Below, one piece after another: positions 7,316 to 18,599 of a DNA stretch of 64,000 nt. The translations under genes were made by a program, and so were the position numbers. The notes under the pieces were generated by a model. It was not told the origin of the DNA. It did no database searches and saw only the letters and a program-made list of their open reading frames with translations. The stretch comes from Enterococcus sp. RIT-PI-f (GTDB lineage Bacteria > Bacillota > Bacilli > Lactobacillales > Enterococcaceae), in NCBI RefSeq assembly GCF_001297065.1, contig NZ_LHOX01000021.1, positions 1 to 64,000 on the forward strand, in the 5' to 3' direction. Each line of letters starts with the position of its first letter. Within the stretch, counting starts at the first letter, position 1.

Positions 7316-10024
7316 ATGAAAAATAAGACCTATTTAAAAGCCAGTTTTCGTGAGATCAGCCAATCAAAAGGCCGCTTTATTGCCATTACCTTGATTATTT
7401 TTCTTGGTACTTTTCTTTTCGTCGGCGTTAAGGCAACAGGCCCGATTTTAAATCATTCAGCAAGCGCCTATGTCGATGGACATCAATTAGCAGATCTACA
7501 AGTCACTTCCACGATGGGCCTGACAGATGAGGATATTGCTCTTGCAGAAAAATCTGATGCACAAGTTGAATCTGCTTATCAGTTCTATGCTGCAGTAAAC
7601 AGTGATGAAGTTGTGCAAGTCAATTCTTACAACAACGACCACACATTGAATCAGCTGCTGATCAAAGAAGGCCATCTGCCTAAAAATAAAGATGAAATCC
7701 TGTTAGACACAGAAGCCAAAAACTACGGCTACCAATTGGGCGATACGTATACGTTTGATCAGACAGAAAACTTATCGCAAGAAAGTTACACGATCGTTGG
7801 TTTTGCTGATTCGCCCATGTATATCAGTGTTGCAGAGCGTGGCTATGCGAATATAGGCAGCGGCGTTGTATCCTACTTTGCCTATATACCTGAAGACACG
7901 TTTACGATGGATGTCAAATCGATTCTTTACTTCTCCTTTGATGATGTCCAATCCTTGGAAACCTATTCGGATGCATATGAAGAGAAAATGGACAACCATC
8001 AAGAAACGATTGAAGCACTTTTTGCTGATCGACCGCAAACGCGGTTGGCTGAAATCAAAGCAGAAGCCATGGAAGATATTACGCCTGCACAAGACGAGTT
8101 GACGGACAATCAGACCAAACTGGATGATGCACAAGAGCAGCTTGATGCTGCTAAGGAACAGCTTGCCACTCAAAAAGAGGCATTAAGTCAATTGCCGCAA
8201 GCACAACAAGCAGCCCTAACAACTGAAGTCACTGCTGGCGAAGCGGAATTGACACAACAGCAAGAAACACTTGATGCACAACAAGAACAACTAGACGACG
8301 CACAACAGACGATAAACGATAACCTAGCAGACTTAGATGCGTTAGAAGAACCGACCTATCTATATAATCAACGGAAAGACAATCCAGGGTTCCAAGAATA
8401 TGGCGGTTTATCTGATCGAATTGCAGCTATCGCCAATGTCTTTCCAGTATTCTTCTTCTTTATAGCTGCATTGATCACCTTTACGACATTGTCGCGAATG
8501 GTGGAAGAAAATAGAAAAGAAATTGGCACCTTGAAAGCATTGGGTTACGGAAAAGCAGAAATTTCAATCAAATATTTGATTTATGCTTTACTCTCTTCAG
8601 CGATTGGCATCCTCAGCGGCGCCATTCTGGGCACTGAGTTGTTGCCGCGCTTGATTTACTTCTTATCGAGTGATCGTTATCTGTTGGATGGGATTCGCGT
8701 TTATTATGTCTGGTCCCCCATCATTTTAGCCGCTAGTGCCTTTTTGATTGCCGCACTTGGTGCTTGCCTGTTCGTTTTGATCAAGGAATTACGGGAAAAA
8801 CCTGCCCAATTATTACAAGTACGCGCACCTAAACCTGGGAAACGTATTTTCTTAGAACGTATCACCCCATTGTGGTCACGTCTAAGTTTTAATCAAAAAG
8901 TCAGTTTTCGGAATATTTTCCGTTACAAATCACGTATGGTGATGGCAATCATCGGCATTGCAGGTTGTACCGGATTGATGGTCGCTGGTGTCGGGTTAAA
9001 GGATTCTTTGGGTTCAGTGACCAGCAAACAATTTGGACCGATCACCGATTATCAAGCAGTTGTTACACTCACCGACAGCAAAGAGGCCACATTGAAAAAA
9101 GCCGAAGCTGCGCTCGGTAAAGATACGGGCGTAACAGATACTTTAGCTGTCAACAGTGAGAATATTGAAATTCGTCCTGAAAACCAAGGCAAGCAAAGTT
9201 TGACGTTGATGGTTCCTGCCGACAATGATACTTTCACAGACTATGTACATTTGACCTCATTGGAGGGTAACGCGTTATCGTTGAATGACAATGGTGCGGT
9301 TTTAACCATGAAATATGCCGAACTTTATGATATCAACGTAGGTGATAGCCTGACTTTCTATACAAGTGATCAAGAATCTTTTACTGTAAAAATCAGCGGG
9401 ATTGCTGAGAACTACTTAGGAAATTCTTTGTACCTTTCGCAAGAAACCTATGAAGCAATCACTGACAGCGACTTTACGCCAAATACCTTGTTGCTCAAGA
9501 GTGATACCATGAATCAAAAGCAAGAAGAAAACCTCTCTACCGCGTTATTGGAAACCGATAGCGTCAAGAACACGACGTTTTTATCTACCCAAATCAATAC
9601 ACAAAATGAATCCATGGGCAATCTGGACTCTATTGTCTTGATATTGGTTGTATTATCTGGAGCATTAGCCTTTGTTGTGTTGTACAACTTAACCAACATT
9701 AATGTTTCCGAACGGATTCGCGAGTTGTCGACCATCAAAGTCCTTGGTTTTTACAACAAGGAAGTCACTATGTATATCGTTCGCGAAAATATTGTCTTTA
9801 CTTTGTTTGGTATTTTGGCAGGTTATGCTGTGGGATACTTCTTGACCGACTTTATTCTTATGCAAGCATCAATGGAAAACATGGTCTTTCCTCTTGTGAT
9901 CAATTGGCCAGCGTATGCTTTAGCAGGCGGCATGACGATTCTTTTTACTGTCATCGTGATGTTCGTTACGCATGTAAAGCTGACCCGTGTCAATATGATC
10001 GATGCATTGAAATCGAATGAATAA
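7316..10024 (+). CDS. FtsX-like ABC transporter permease with extracytoplasmic coiled coil
   Basis: A 902-residue permease of the two-FtsX-domain type. A first membrane helix (about 20-40) is followed by a large outer domain. Residues about 256-345 form a Q/D/E/A-rich coiled coil rich in TQ and DAQ repeats. The first FtsX block with three membrane helices lies at about 370-495, then a second leading helix (about 540-560), a second outer domain, and the second FtsX block at about 775-895. ALGYGKAEI and STIKVLGFYNKEV are the usual coupling-region sequences. It is co-transcribed with the ATPase upstream. Substrate unknown; the coiled coil could reach across the wall to a partner protein. Confidence 0.87.
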   Translation: MKNKTYLKASFREISQSKGRFIAITLIIFLGTFLFVGVKATGPILNHSASAYVDGHQLADLQVTSTMGLTDEDIALAEKSDAQVESAYQFYAAVNSDEVVQVNSYNNDHTLNQLLIKEGHLPKNKDEILLDTEAKNYGYQLGDTYTFDQTENLSQESYTIVGFADSPMYISVAERGYANIGSGVVSYFAYIPEDTFTMDVKSILYFSFDDVQSLETYSDAYEEKMDNHQETIEALFADRPQTRLAEIKAEAMEDITPAQDELTDNQTKLDDAQEQLDAAKEQLATQKEALSQLPQAQQAALTTEVTAGEAELTQQQETLDAQQEQLDDAQQTINDNLADLDALEEPTYLYNQRKDNPGFQEYGGLSDRIAAIANVFPVFFFFIAALITFTTLSRMVEENRKEIGTLKALGYGKAEISIKYLIYALLSSAIGILSGAILGTELLPRLIYFLSSDRYLLDGIRVYYVWSPIILAASAFLIAALGACLFVLIKELREKPAQLLQVRAPKPGKRIFLERITPLWSRLSFNQKVSFRNIFRYKSRMVMAIIGIAGCTGLMVAGVGLKDSLGSVTSKQFGPITDYQAVVTLTDSKEATLKKAEAALGKDTGVTDTLAVNSENIEIRPENQGKQSLTLMVPADNDTFTDYVHLTSLEGNALSLNDNGAVLTMKYAELYDINVGDSLTFYTSDQESFTVKISGIAENYLGNSLYLSQETYEAITDSDFTPNTLLLKSDTMNQKQEENLSTALLETDSVKNTTFLSTQINTQNESMGNLDSIVLILVVLSGALAFVVLYNLTNINVSERIRELSTIKVLGFYNKEVTMYIVRENIVFTLFGILAGYAVGYFLTDFILMQASMENMVFPLVINWPAYALAGGMTILFTVIVMFVTHVKLTRVNMIDALKSNE

Positions 10025-10059
10025 AAATTGGTTCTTGTGATTTAACTGAGTGTATTATC

Positions 10060-10111
10060 AAAAAAGACATCTGTTCCTCGCTTCTTTGAGCGAAGGAACA
10101 GATGTCTTTTT
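10060..10111. terminator. Strong bidirectional terminator between permease and guaB
   Basis: AAAAAGACATCTGTTCCTCGC pairs almost perfectly with the complementary arm ending in GATGTCTTTTT across a short loop. It can stop transcription from both convergent genes. Confidence 0.92.
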
Positions 10112-10114
10112 GAA

Positions 10115-10130
10115 TGTTTCACGTGAAAAC
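10115..10130. other. parS-like site (14 of 16)
   Basis: TGTTTCACGTGAAAAC differs from the ParB site TGTTTCACGTGAAACA only in the last two bases. It lies just after the 3' end of guaB, 6 kb from parB and about 18 kb left of the origin. Degenerate outer bases are tolerated by ParB in other Firmicutes, so binding is plausible. Confidence 0.65.
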
Positions 10131-10132
10131 TA

Positions 10133-11632
<1,500 letters not shown>

Positions 11633-11809
11633 TTAAAATTTTTAGGTATTTTAAAAAAAATAGCAAAATTTTTTTCATAAGTCAACCATTCGGACAGTTT
11701 TCTTATTTATCGTTAGTAAATGGGTCAGAAATTCTCATAATCACAGGGAATTCTCTTTGAAAGTTTTTGTCCAAGTGTTTACTCTCTTCTCCACCAGTAG
11801 ATTGGATAG

Positions 11810-11849
11810 AAAAACAGTCAGAAAATCTTTTAAAGAAATTTCTGACTGT
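11810..11849 (-). terminator. Terminator of the PadR-MFS operon
   Basis: On the minus strand ACAGTCAGAAAT pairs with ATTTTCTGACTGT and is followed by TTTTT. It separates the efflux operon from guaB. Confidence 0.8.
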
Positions 11850-11884
11850 AGCAGCTGATGCTGTGCTCTATTGAAGAATCTTTT

Positions 11885-13417
11885 TTATACTACTGTTTTA
11901 TTTTCTCGCATAAAGATTGCCGCACCAATAGCCCCGATCACGACAACGATACCTGCGACATAACATATATGGGTCAATCCGCTATCGAATGCTTGAACAA
12001 CAGTCTTTTGTAATTCAGCAGCAAAAGGTGCTTGGTTCACTGTGTCCGAAAACGCAATTTCATGGCCAGAAAACGGCCCCGCACTAACCAAACTATCCGT
12101 TAATTTGATTGGTAAGTTCATATTATCTGCCTGGGCATTGACAACTTCTGCATAACGATTTGCCTCAACTAGTCCTAGGATCACCACACCAAAGCTGGTA
12201 CCAAACTGACGGAAAACATTTAATAATCCTGAAGCCATCCCCATTTCTTGTGGGGCAACCCCTTCTAAACCAGCTGAATTCAGCAATGGGTTGACGATAC
12301 CGTTGGCAATACCGATCATCACTAATGTCGGCCAAAGTTGGGCATAGCCCATTGTCGGTGACAGTTGACCAATCAAGAACAAGAAGCCTCCTCCACTGAT
12401 CAACAATCCTGCAGCGATCATCCACTTTTTCGCAAACTTGTTGCCCAAAATACCAACAACAGGTCCTAAGATCAATGACCACACTGAAAGTGCCAGTTGA
12501 CGGACGCCTGTATCAAAAGCAGACCAGCCAATGTAATTTTGCATCAGAACGGTTAAATACGTATTAAATGCATAAATGCCTGAGCCTAAAGCAAATGCCA
12601 CAATAACTGAGCCAACAAAATTGATATTTTTGAACATTTTTAAATTCATCATTGGGTCTTTGACTTTTGCTTCTGTAATGATGAACAAAATCAAAAAAAT
12701 GATCGCTAACGCCAACCAGCCACCAACTCTTAGATCTGTCCATGCCCAGTCAACATTGGTTTCCTTTTGAATCAACCCGTAAATGGCGCTAAACAACGCC
12801 GCAGTTGAAAGAACCATCCCGAGCAGATCAATCTTTTCATCTCGGCCATAACTGGGAGTTTCATCAACAAAACGTATGGTCATCAAGACGGCGATGATCC
12901 CGATCGGCAAATTAATAAAGAAAATCGATTCCCAGCCAAAGGCATCCACCAATAGACCACCCACTAATGGGCCAGAAGCAGAAGACAAACCAATGACTGA
13001 ACCCAAAATCCCTAAAGCTAATCCTCGCTGTTTTCCTTCAAAGTTAGAAGCAACCAATGCCATTGATAAAGACATCATGCCCGCACCGCCGACAGCTTGG
13101 ATACCGCGACCAATATCCAGTATCAGCAAAGATGGAGCGAAACCATTCAAGACAGAAGCTGCGATAAAGATCACCAAACTACCTAAGAAAATCTTTTTTC
13201 GTCCATACATATCTCCTAGTTTAGATACAACCAATAAGGTAACTGCAAAAACTAGTGTATAGGCATTTAATACCCATTGTAGTTGCGTAAAAGGTGCATC
13301 AAAGGCCTTTTGCATCGTAGGCAATGCTACATTCACGACTGTTACATCCAAAAGTCCCATAAAAACACCTAACGACAAGGCAATTAATGAAAACCATTTT
13401 TTTGACGTTTTTTCCAT
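11885..13417 (-). CDS. MFS drug:H+ antiporter, DHA2 (EmrB/QacA) family, 14 TM
   Basis: A 510-residue polytopic membrane protein with about 14 hydrophobic segments. It shows the N-terminal signature GLLDVTVVNVALP, motif A-like GDMYGRKKIF between helices 2 and 3, and motif C GLSSASGPLVGG, the marks of drug/proton antiporters of the EmrB/QacA group. It lies 23 bases after a PadR-type regulator on the same strand. PadR proteins often repress an adjacent multidrug pump, so the pair is probably an inducible efflux module. Substrates cannot be told from sequence. Confidence 0.9.
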   Translation of the reverse strand: MEKTSKKWFSLIALSLGVFMGLLDVTVVNVALPTMQKAFDAPFTQLQWVLNAYTLVFAVTLLVVSKLGDMYGRKKIFLGSLVIFIAASVLNGFAPSLLILDIGRGIQAVGGAGMMSLSMALVASNFEGKQRGLALGILGSVIGLSSASGPLVGGLLVDAFGWESIFFINLPIGIIAVLMTIRFVDETPSYGRDEKIDLLGMVLSTAALFSAIYGLIQKETNVDWAWTDLRVGGWLALAIIFLILFIITEAKVKDPMMNLKMFKNINFVGSVIVAFALGSGIYAFNTYLTVLMQNYIGWSAFDTGVRQLALSVWSLILGPVVGILGNKFAKKWMIAAGLLISGGGFLFLIGQLSPTMGYAQLWPTLVMIGIANGIVNPLLNSAGLEGVAPQEMGMASGLLNVFRQFGTSFGVVILGLVEANRYAEVVNAQADNMNLPIKLTDSLVSAGPFSGHEIAFSDTVNQAPFAAELQKTVVQAFDSGLTHICYVAGIVVVIGAIGAAIFMRENKTVV

Positions 13418-13440
13418 AATGATTCAACACTCCTATATAT

Positions 13441-13998
13441 TCATTCAGTTGCTTTTTTACAAGTTGCTTTTCGCTGTTCGATCTGTTGCTTGATCCATGA
13501 AAGTTTTGTTTGCGCCAATTGGATATCAAGATCATAAGCTGACACAATCACATCGAAACGAGCTGCTTGCTCAGGATATGTTTCCCGATGATCTTGCATA
13601 TCAAGTTGCGCTTGTTGATAAAATAAAAGATCACTTTCGATAAATGCCTGAAAGTCAGTCAAGATTTTTAATTGAACCGAAACAGACACACTATTTAACG
13701 AGCGTAATTTGAAATGGATCATATCGTTTCGTTTGGCATCAGAAGGAATATCCGCTCGCATCAATTCGGCAAAACGGCTAGTACCCGCTGGGGTGATATG
13801 CCATAACTTCGTATTCCGCACATCTTGCAGATTTTTAGACATAACCAATCCTTCTTTTTCTAACTTCTCTAAAGATGGATATAACACACCGCTTGAAACT
13901 TTACGCATCGGTTGTAAAGCAGAACCAACGATTTTTTGCAACTTATAGCCGGTTTTATCCCCGCCAACCAGGGAGCCCAACAATAATAAATCGTACAT
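13441..13998 (-). CDS. PadR-family transcriptional regulator
   Basis: A 185-residue regulator. The N-terminal winged helix (about 1-80) includes GYKLQKIVGSALQP and SSGVLYPSLEKLEKEGLV, the PadR recognition-helix region. The C-terminal half is helical and probably dimerises (PadR-C-like). It is the first gene of an operon with the DHA2 efflux pump. Inverted repeats over its own promoter suggest autorepression relieved by a drug or phenolic ligand, as in LmrR and PadR. The ligand is not known here. Confidence 0.9.
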   Translation of the reverse strand: MYDLLLLGSLVGGDKTGYKLQKIVGSALQPMRKVSSGVLYPSLEKLEKEGLVMSKNLQDVRNTKLWHITPAGTSRFAELMRADIPSDAKRNDMIHFKLRSLNSVSVSVQLKILTDFQAFIESDLLFYQQAQLDMQDHRETYPEQAARFDVIVSAYDLDIQLAQTKLSWIKQQIEQRKATCKKATE

Positions 13999-14034
13999 GA
14001 TTGCCTCCTTTGCAATTTTTCTTATCAGTCTTTT

Positions 14035-14080
14035 AGACCTATCGACTTGCTTATTATAGGTCTTTTAGATATATTGTCAA
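14035..14080 (-). promoter_or_regulatory. padR-MFS promoter with inverted-repeat candidate operator
   Basis: On the minus strand TTGACA (14080-14075), a 16-base spacer and TATAAT (14058-14053) form a strong promoter. AGACCTAT (14035-14042) and ATAGGTCT (14056-14063) are perfect inverted repeats overlapping and following the -10. TCTTTTAGA also occurs twice. This fits PadR autoregulation. Confidence 0.7.
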
Positions 14081-14082
14081 GC

Positions 14083-14127
14083 AAAAAAAATCAGTTGGCT
14101 CTCTTTTTATAAGAGAACCAACTGATT
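14083..14127 (-). terminator. Terminator after the DUF1129 gene
   Basis: On the minus strand AATCAGTTGGTTCTC pairs with GAGAGCCAACTGATT around a short AT loop, followed by a T-run. It also shields the padR promoter just downstream. Confidence 0.85.
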
Positions 14128-14133
14128 CACTGA

Positions 14134-14826
14134 TCAGCCTCTTGGTACTGATAAGCTGCTGATAATGTTGTATTTACGTTTCAAGTAATATTTAGCCGCC
14201 AATGCCACTGCGCCGATCACGGCTTCGATGACGGGATCTACTTGCGGATTAAATGGTGCTGGTATCATCGCAGAAAGAGAAATCGCAACGATCCACAGTA
14301 AAAATGCTCCAACTAAAATCAGAATGATTTTCCACATTTTAGGTCGCTTGCTTTTATCTGCGCCTGGTCGTTCATATTGATACATATATTTATACATCAA
14401 ATAGAACACCCAACCAGCTAAAATCGCCATCAAGAACAACGTCAACAGACCATATGGCTGTGCTTGTCCGCGAGTAAAGACGCCCATGACACCCAACATC
14501 AAGCCAAAGATACCTAATATCAACAGCGTGTTGTCTAGCCACATCAGAAATGGTCCTGATTCTTTTTGCTCAACGGGTTTATTGATGATTGCCTCTGTTC
14601 TTTCGGATACTGTACCAAACAATTGTCGCGCTGTTTTGCCGCCTTTTTGTTCCTGTACAAGGATCGGTAACATATCATGTAAGGCAATTGTTTTTTCTTC
14701 CTCAGAAAGATTGGCTGCTTCTAGTGATTTTTTTAAATCAAAAATATATTGTTGATTGCGTTTTGTTAATTGTTGTTCTAATTCACGATTTTCGGAAACA
14801 TAATTTCGCAGAGTTTCTGGTTCCAT
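14134..14826 (-). CDS. DUF1129-family membrane protein
   Basis: A 230-residue protein. A soluble helical N-terminus (about 1-85) with LSEEEKTIALHDMLPILVQEQKGGKTA-like features is followed by four hydrophobic segments (about 95-115, 125-145, 165-190, 200-220). This matches the DUF1129 membrane proteins of Lactobacillales, whose function is unknown. The ATG at 14826 is chosen because AAGGGAG lies 9 bases upstream; an ATG 14 codons further up has no such site. It lies just downstream of ychF on the same strand and may be read from that operon. Confidence 0.8.
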   Translation of the reverse strand: MEPETLRNYVSENRELEQQLTKRNQQYIFDLKKSLEAANLSEEEKTIALHDMLPILVQEQKGGKTARQLFGTVSERTEAIINKPVEQKESGPFLMWLDNTLLILGIFGLMLGVMGVFTRGQAQPYGLLTLFLMAILAGWVFYLMYKYMYQYERPGADKSKRPKMWKIILILVGAFLLWIVAISLSAMIPAPFNPQVDPVIEAVIGAVALAAKYYLKRKYNIISSLSVPRG

Positions 14827-14899
14827 GAATTGATTCTCCCTTCTGCGCGTTTTCTTCACAATGGACATTTTACCACAAAATCCCTAGGAAGAAAGCCCT

Positions 14900-16000
14900 T
14901 TATACGTTAAAACGGAACAACATGACATCGCCATCTTGCACGATGTATTCTTTCCCTTCCAAACGAACACGACCGGCTTCTTTCGCTGCATGCATCGTGC
15001 CATATTGGTTCAAGTCTTCAAAGGAAACAGTTTCCGCACGGATGAACCCTTTCTCGAAGTCTGTATGAATAATGCCGGCAGCTTGTGGGGCTTTGATTCC
15101 TTTACGGAATGTCCAAGCACGAACTTCTTGCTCACCAGCTGTAAAGTACGTAGCCAGGCCTAGTAGATCATAGGCAGCCCGAATCAATTGGTCCAAACCT
15201 GACTCTTCAATGCCTAGCGCTTCTAAGAAATCTGCTTTGTCTTCTTCTTCCAGCTCAGCAATCTCTTCTTCAGCACGTGCGCTGATCACAATGACTTCCG
15301 CATTTTCACTATTGGCGAAATCTTTGACTGTATTGACATAGTCATTGCCTTCGAAATCGGCCACATCATCTTCAGCAACGTTGGCTACATAAAGAACGGG
15401 TTTAGTCGTCAACAGAAACAAGCTTTTGACGATCCGTTGTTCTTCTTCAGTAAATTCAATCGAACGAGCAGAAACGCCTTCTTCTAATACAGGTTTGATT
15501 TTGTCCAATACTGCCAATTCAGCTACGGCATCTTTATCTTTCGTTTTAGCAATTTTGGCTACCCGTGTGTAACGTTTATTGACAGATTCCAAATCAGCTA
15601 AAACCAATTCTAAATTGATGGTCTCGATATCGGCGATCGGATCAACACGGCCTTCCACATGCGTAATATTGTCATCATCAAAACAACGCACAACGTGACA
15701 AATCGCATCTACTTGACGAATATGGCTTAAGAATTGATTGCCTAACCCTTCTCCCTTGCTGGCACCTCGCACGATGCCGGCAATATCCGTAAATTCAAAC
15801 GTGGTTGGTACTGTTTTTTTAGGCTGGACCAACTCTGTTAGTCTCTGTAAGCGCCAATCTGGTACTTCTACCATTCCTACATTCGGGTCGATCGTTGCGA
15901 AGGGATAATTGGCCGCTTCCGCGCCTGCCTTCGTGATTGCATTAAATAAAGTCGATTTCCCTACGTTAGGTAATCCGACGATTCCGGCTGTTAACGCCAT
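14900..16000 (-). CDS. ychF: Redox-regulated ATPase/GTPase YchF (Obg family)
   Basis: A 366-residue P-loop protein. G1 is GLPNVGKST (9-17), with a following G3 [21 protein letters not shown] coiled-coil insert and a C-terminal TGS domain (about 280-365, ending [19 protein letters not shown]) follow. YchF binds ATP in preference to GTP and associates with ribosomes; it is linked to stress and redox responses in other bacteria. It lies 7 bases after a small DUF951 gene, within a leftward run that begins with rsmG-parA-parB. Confidence 0.95.
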   Translation of the reverse strand: MALTAGIVGLPNVGKSTLFNAITKAGAEAANYPFATIDPNVGMVEVPDWRLQRLTELVQPKKTVPTTFEFTDIAGIVRGASKGEGLGNQFLSHIRQVDAICHVVRCFDDDNITHVEGRVDPIADIETINLELVLADLESVNKRYTRVAKIAKTKDKDAVAELAVLDKIKPVLEEGVSARSIEFTEEEQRIVKSLFLLTTKPVLYVANVAEDDVADFEGNDYVNTVKDFANSENAEVIVISARAEEEIAELEEEDKADFLEALGIEESGLDQLIRAAYDLLGLATYFTAGEQEVRAWTFRKGIKAPQAAGIIHTDFEKGFIRAETVSFEDLNQYGTMHAAKEAGRVRLEGKEYIVQDGDVMLFRFNV

Positions 16001-16007
16001 AATTCAT

Positions 16008-16196
16008 TCACTCTTTCTCTTTTTTTTCTAGGATTTTTTTCATTTTTTTATCAAAATCGCGCCTGGTCATCATCACAATGTGGCCGCAATTGGTACATTT
16101 GATTTTGATATCAGCCCCCATACGGATGATTTCCCATCGATTCGCCTGACAGGCGTGGGGTTTCTTCATTTCGACAATATCCCCAAGATCATACAT
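16008..16196 (-). CDS. DUF951 family small protein
   Basis: A 62-residue protein with MKKPHACQANRWEIIRMGAD and a CTNCGH motif, the marks of the DUF951 family. The conserved cysteines and histidines suggest a small metal-binding or nucleic-acid-binding fold. Function is not established. It lies 11 bases after parB and 7 bases before ychF, as in many Firmicutes, so it is probably co-transcribed with both. Confidence 0.85.
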   Translation of the reverse strand: MYDLGDIVEMKKPHACQANRWEIIRMGADIKIKCTNCGHIVMMTRRDFDKKMKKILEKKEKE

Positions 16197-16207
16197 TCTT
16201 TATCACC

Positions 16208-17098
16208 TCAAGCTTCATCAAATTGAATGTGCAGCAAATCTAAAATACGGGTCAAATCTTTTTGAGATAAATATTCGATCTCGATTTTGCCTTTACCTTC
16301 TTTTTCGCGAATCTCGACATTTGTTCCAAATTTATCCATTAAACGGTCTTCGCTTTCTCGTAAGTAATACGGCTTTTCGCGAATCAAACGAGGGACTTTT
16401 TTCTTTTCGTTTTTGGTATCATTCATTTCGGATACCAACTGTTCTAATTGACGAACCGTAAAGTTTTCTTTGACACAACGATTGGCTAACTTCAAGATCT
16501 GATCTTTATTTTTTAAACCTAACAACGTTCGGGCTTGCCCCATTGACAACCGATTGTCTTGCACCATTTCTTTGACAAGTTTCGGCAACGTCAACAATCG
16601 CAAGTAGTTGGCTATATAAGGTCGACTCTTTCCTAAGCGCTCTGCTACTTCTGCTTGCGTCAATTTAAGATTTTTCATCAACATATCATAAGCTTCTGCT
16701 TCTTCTAGTGGATTCAAATCTTCTCTTTGCAAGTTTTCCAAAACGGCGACTTGCATCATCGCTTCTTCATCAAAATTGCGGATAATCGCTGGAATCGTTT
16801 CTTTACCGGCTAGTTTTGAGGCGCGAAATCGCCGTTCTCCAGCAATGATCTCATAGCCTTTGACCGTAGATTGGCGCACAATGATTGGTTGAAAGACACC
16901 TGCATGTTGAATCGAATTGGCTAATTCCTGCAAAGATGTTTCCTCAAAGGTCTTCCGTGGTTGATATGGATTTGGACGTAACTCATTGAGTGGAATCTCA
17001 ACGAGTTTTTCGGTTTTGATGTCGACTTCTTCTAAACCTTGCAGGTCTTGAAACAAGGCATCGATCCCGCGTCCCAATCCTTTCCCTTTATTCTTCAC
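16208..17098 (-). CDS. parB: Chromosome-partitioning protein ParB (Spo0J)
   Basis: A 296-residue CTP-dependent DNA clamp that loads at parS and recruits SMC. The N-terminal tail KGLGRGIDALF stimulates ParA. The CTP-binding ParB/Srx domain (about 35-125) has GERRFRASKLAG, and the helix-turn-helix region contains LTQAEVAERLGKSRPYIANYLRLL. A C-terminal dimer domain ends in a leucine-rich segment. It overlaps parA by 11 bases. Three parS-like sites in this window (10115, 38161, 39117) are its expected targets. Confidence 0.95.
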   Translation of the reverse strand: MKNKGKGLGRGIDALFQDLQGLEEVDIKTEKLVEIPLNELRPNPYQPRKTFEETSLQELANSIQHAGVFQPIIVRQSTVKGYEIIAGERRFRASKLAGKETIPAIIRNFDEEAMMQVAVLENLQREDLNPLEEAEAYDMLMKNLKLTQAEVAERLGKSRPYIANYLRLLTLPKLVKEMVQDNRLSMGQARTLLGLKNKDQILKLANRCVKENFTVRQLEQLVSEMNDTKNEKKKVPRLIREKPYYLRESEDRLMDKFGTNVEIREKEGKGKIEIEYLSQKDLTRILDLLHIQFDEA

Positions 17099-17852
17099 GT
17101 GCTAACACTTCCTTTGCTAACGTTTGGTAAACTTCAGCACCTTTAGAACGTGGGTCATAATCAATAATCGACAATCCATGACTAGGTGCTTCTGATAACC
17201 GTATATTCCGTGGAATGATCGTTTCGTAGACTTTTTCTTGGAAGTAGCGACGAACTTCTTCAACAACTTCAGCACCAAGATTTGTACGTGCGTCATACAT
17301 CGTTAACAACACGCCTTCGATCTCTAATTCTGGGTTAAAATGTTTTTGAACTAAGCGAACTGTATTCAACAACTGACTCAATCCCTCTAAGGCATAATAT
17401 TCACATTGTACAGGGATCAAAATCGAATCACTTGCTGTAAAGGCATTGATCGTTAGATGACCTAACGAAGGGGGGCAATCGATAAAAATATAATCATATT
17501 GTTCATTGATTTCATTCAATGCCGATTTAAGACGTGATTCTCGGGCCATCATCGACGTCAATTCAATTTCTGCTCCGGCCAATTGGATCGTTGCTGGAAC
17601 GATATCCAAATTTTCGCGGCTACTTGGTAAAATGGCTTCGACAATGGGGGTTTCATTGACTAAAACGTCATAAATATCTTTATCTACATCTGGTTTGCGG
17701 ATACCGACACCGCTAGTGGCATTACCTTGGGCATCTATATCGACTAACAGGACCTTTTTCCCAACAAATGCCAGGCTGGCACCAAGATTGACCGTGGTGG
17801 TCGTTTTACCGACGCCGCCTTTTTGGTTTGCAACTGATATAATACGAGCCAT
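17088..17852 (-). CDS. parA: Chromosome-partitioning ATPase ParA (Soj)
   Basis: A 254-residue deviant-Walker ATPase. It starts MARIISVANQKGGVGKTTT with the signature lysine of the ParA/MinD group, followed by DIDAQGNAT and FIDCPPSLG. Soj-type ParA binds DNA non-specifically in the ATP form and, with ParB, influences origin segregation and DnaA activity. It lies between rsmG (11-base gap) and parB (11-base overlap). Confidence 0.96.
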   Translation of the reverse strand: MARIISVANQKGGVGKTTTTVNLGASLAFVGKKVLLVDIDAQGNATSGVGIRKPDVDKDIYDVLVNETPIVEAILPSSRENLDIVPATIQLAGAEIELTSMMARESRLKSALNEINEQYDYIFIDCPPSLGHLTINAFTASDSILIPVQCEYYALEGLSQLLNTVRLVQKHFNPELEIEGVLLTMYDARTNLGAEVVEEVRRYFQEKVYETIIPRNIRLSEAPSHGLSIIDYDPRSKGAEVYQTLAKEVLAREE

Positions 17853-17863
17853 TGATCTTCCTC

Positions 17864-18580
17864 CTACTTGATTGGTTGTTTCGCTGGCGTTCCTGGTTTA
17901 CGCGGATATTTTTTAGGTGTTTCTTTGGTCTTTTGAATAATCAATACATGCCGCTCATCGCCGCTGACGGGCAATGAAAAACTTTTTTCCGTGATGAACT
18001 TTCCGCCTAGTTGTGAGATTGCTGGTTTTGCTTCAACAAACTCTTCTTCACTTTTAGCTGCTTTCAAGGCATAGAAATATCCTGATTTCTTTACCAGTGG
18101 CAAACATAATTCAGTCAAGATATTCAATCTGGCAACAGCACGAGCAGTCACATAGTCAAATTGTCCGCGAAATTGCGGGTTCTGGCCAAAGGTTTCGGCA
18201 CGATCATGATACAGATGCACACCGTCTAAATGAAGCGCAGCAACCAAATTGTTCAAAAAGGTAATCCGCTTGTTCAGCGAATCAACTATTGTGACCTCTA
18301 ATTCAGGAAAGACGATCTTCAAAGGAATACTTGGAAAACCGGCACCTGATCCAACATCACACAAATGACCATCTGTTGTCAGATCTGTCTCAAATGCCAA
18401 CGCCACAGAATCAAAAAAATGCTTTAAATAAACGTCTTTTTCTTCCGTGATCGCCGTCAAATTCATCTTTTGATTCCACTCGATCAAGTACGCATAATAT
18501 GTAGCAAATTGCGCCATTTGCGTTGCTGTTAATGCAATGCCGTGTTCAGCTAACGCTTGTTGAAATTCTTCAGGTTGCAT
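17864..18580 (-). CDS. rsmG: 16S rRNA (guanine-527 N7)-methyltransferase
   Basis: A 238-residue SAM-dependent methyltransferase, formerly GidB. The SAM motif [17 protein letters not shown], the segment [14 protein letters not shown] and the conserved TARAVA motif are all present. It modifies G527 in the 530 loop of 16S rRNA; loss gives low-level streptomycin resistance in other bacteria. It heads the parA-parB operon. The promoter and a parS-like permuted repeat lie directly upstream. Confidence 0.96.
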   Translation of the reverse strand: MQPEEFQQALAEHGIALTATQMAQFATYYAYLIEWNQKMNLTAITEEKDVYLKHFFDSVALAFETDLTTDGHLCDVGSGAGFPSIPLKIVFPELEVTIVDSLNKRITFLNNLVAALHLDGVHLYHDRAETFGQNPQFRGQFDYVTARAVARLNILTELCLPLVKKSGYFYALKAAKSEEEFVEAKPAISQLGGKFITEKSFSLPVSGDERHVLIIQKTKETPKKYPRKPGTPAKQPIK

Positions 18581-18599
18581 AGTGTATCCTTTCTATTTC

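Noticed and set aside
16080-17110. TTCACGTGCTAAC near the parA-parB overlap as a parS site
   Set aside because: Only the CACGTG core and few flanking bases match. It is well below the other sites.
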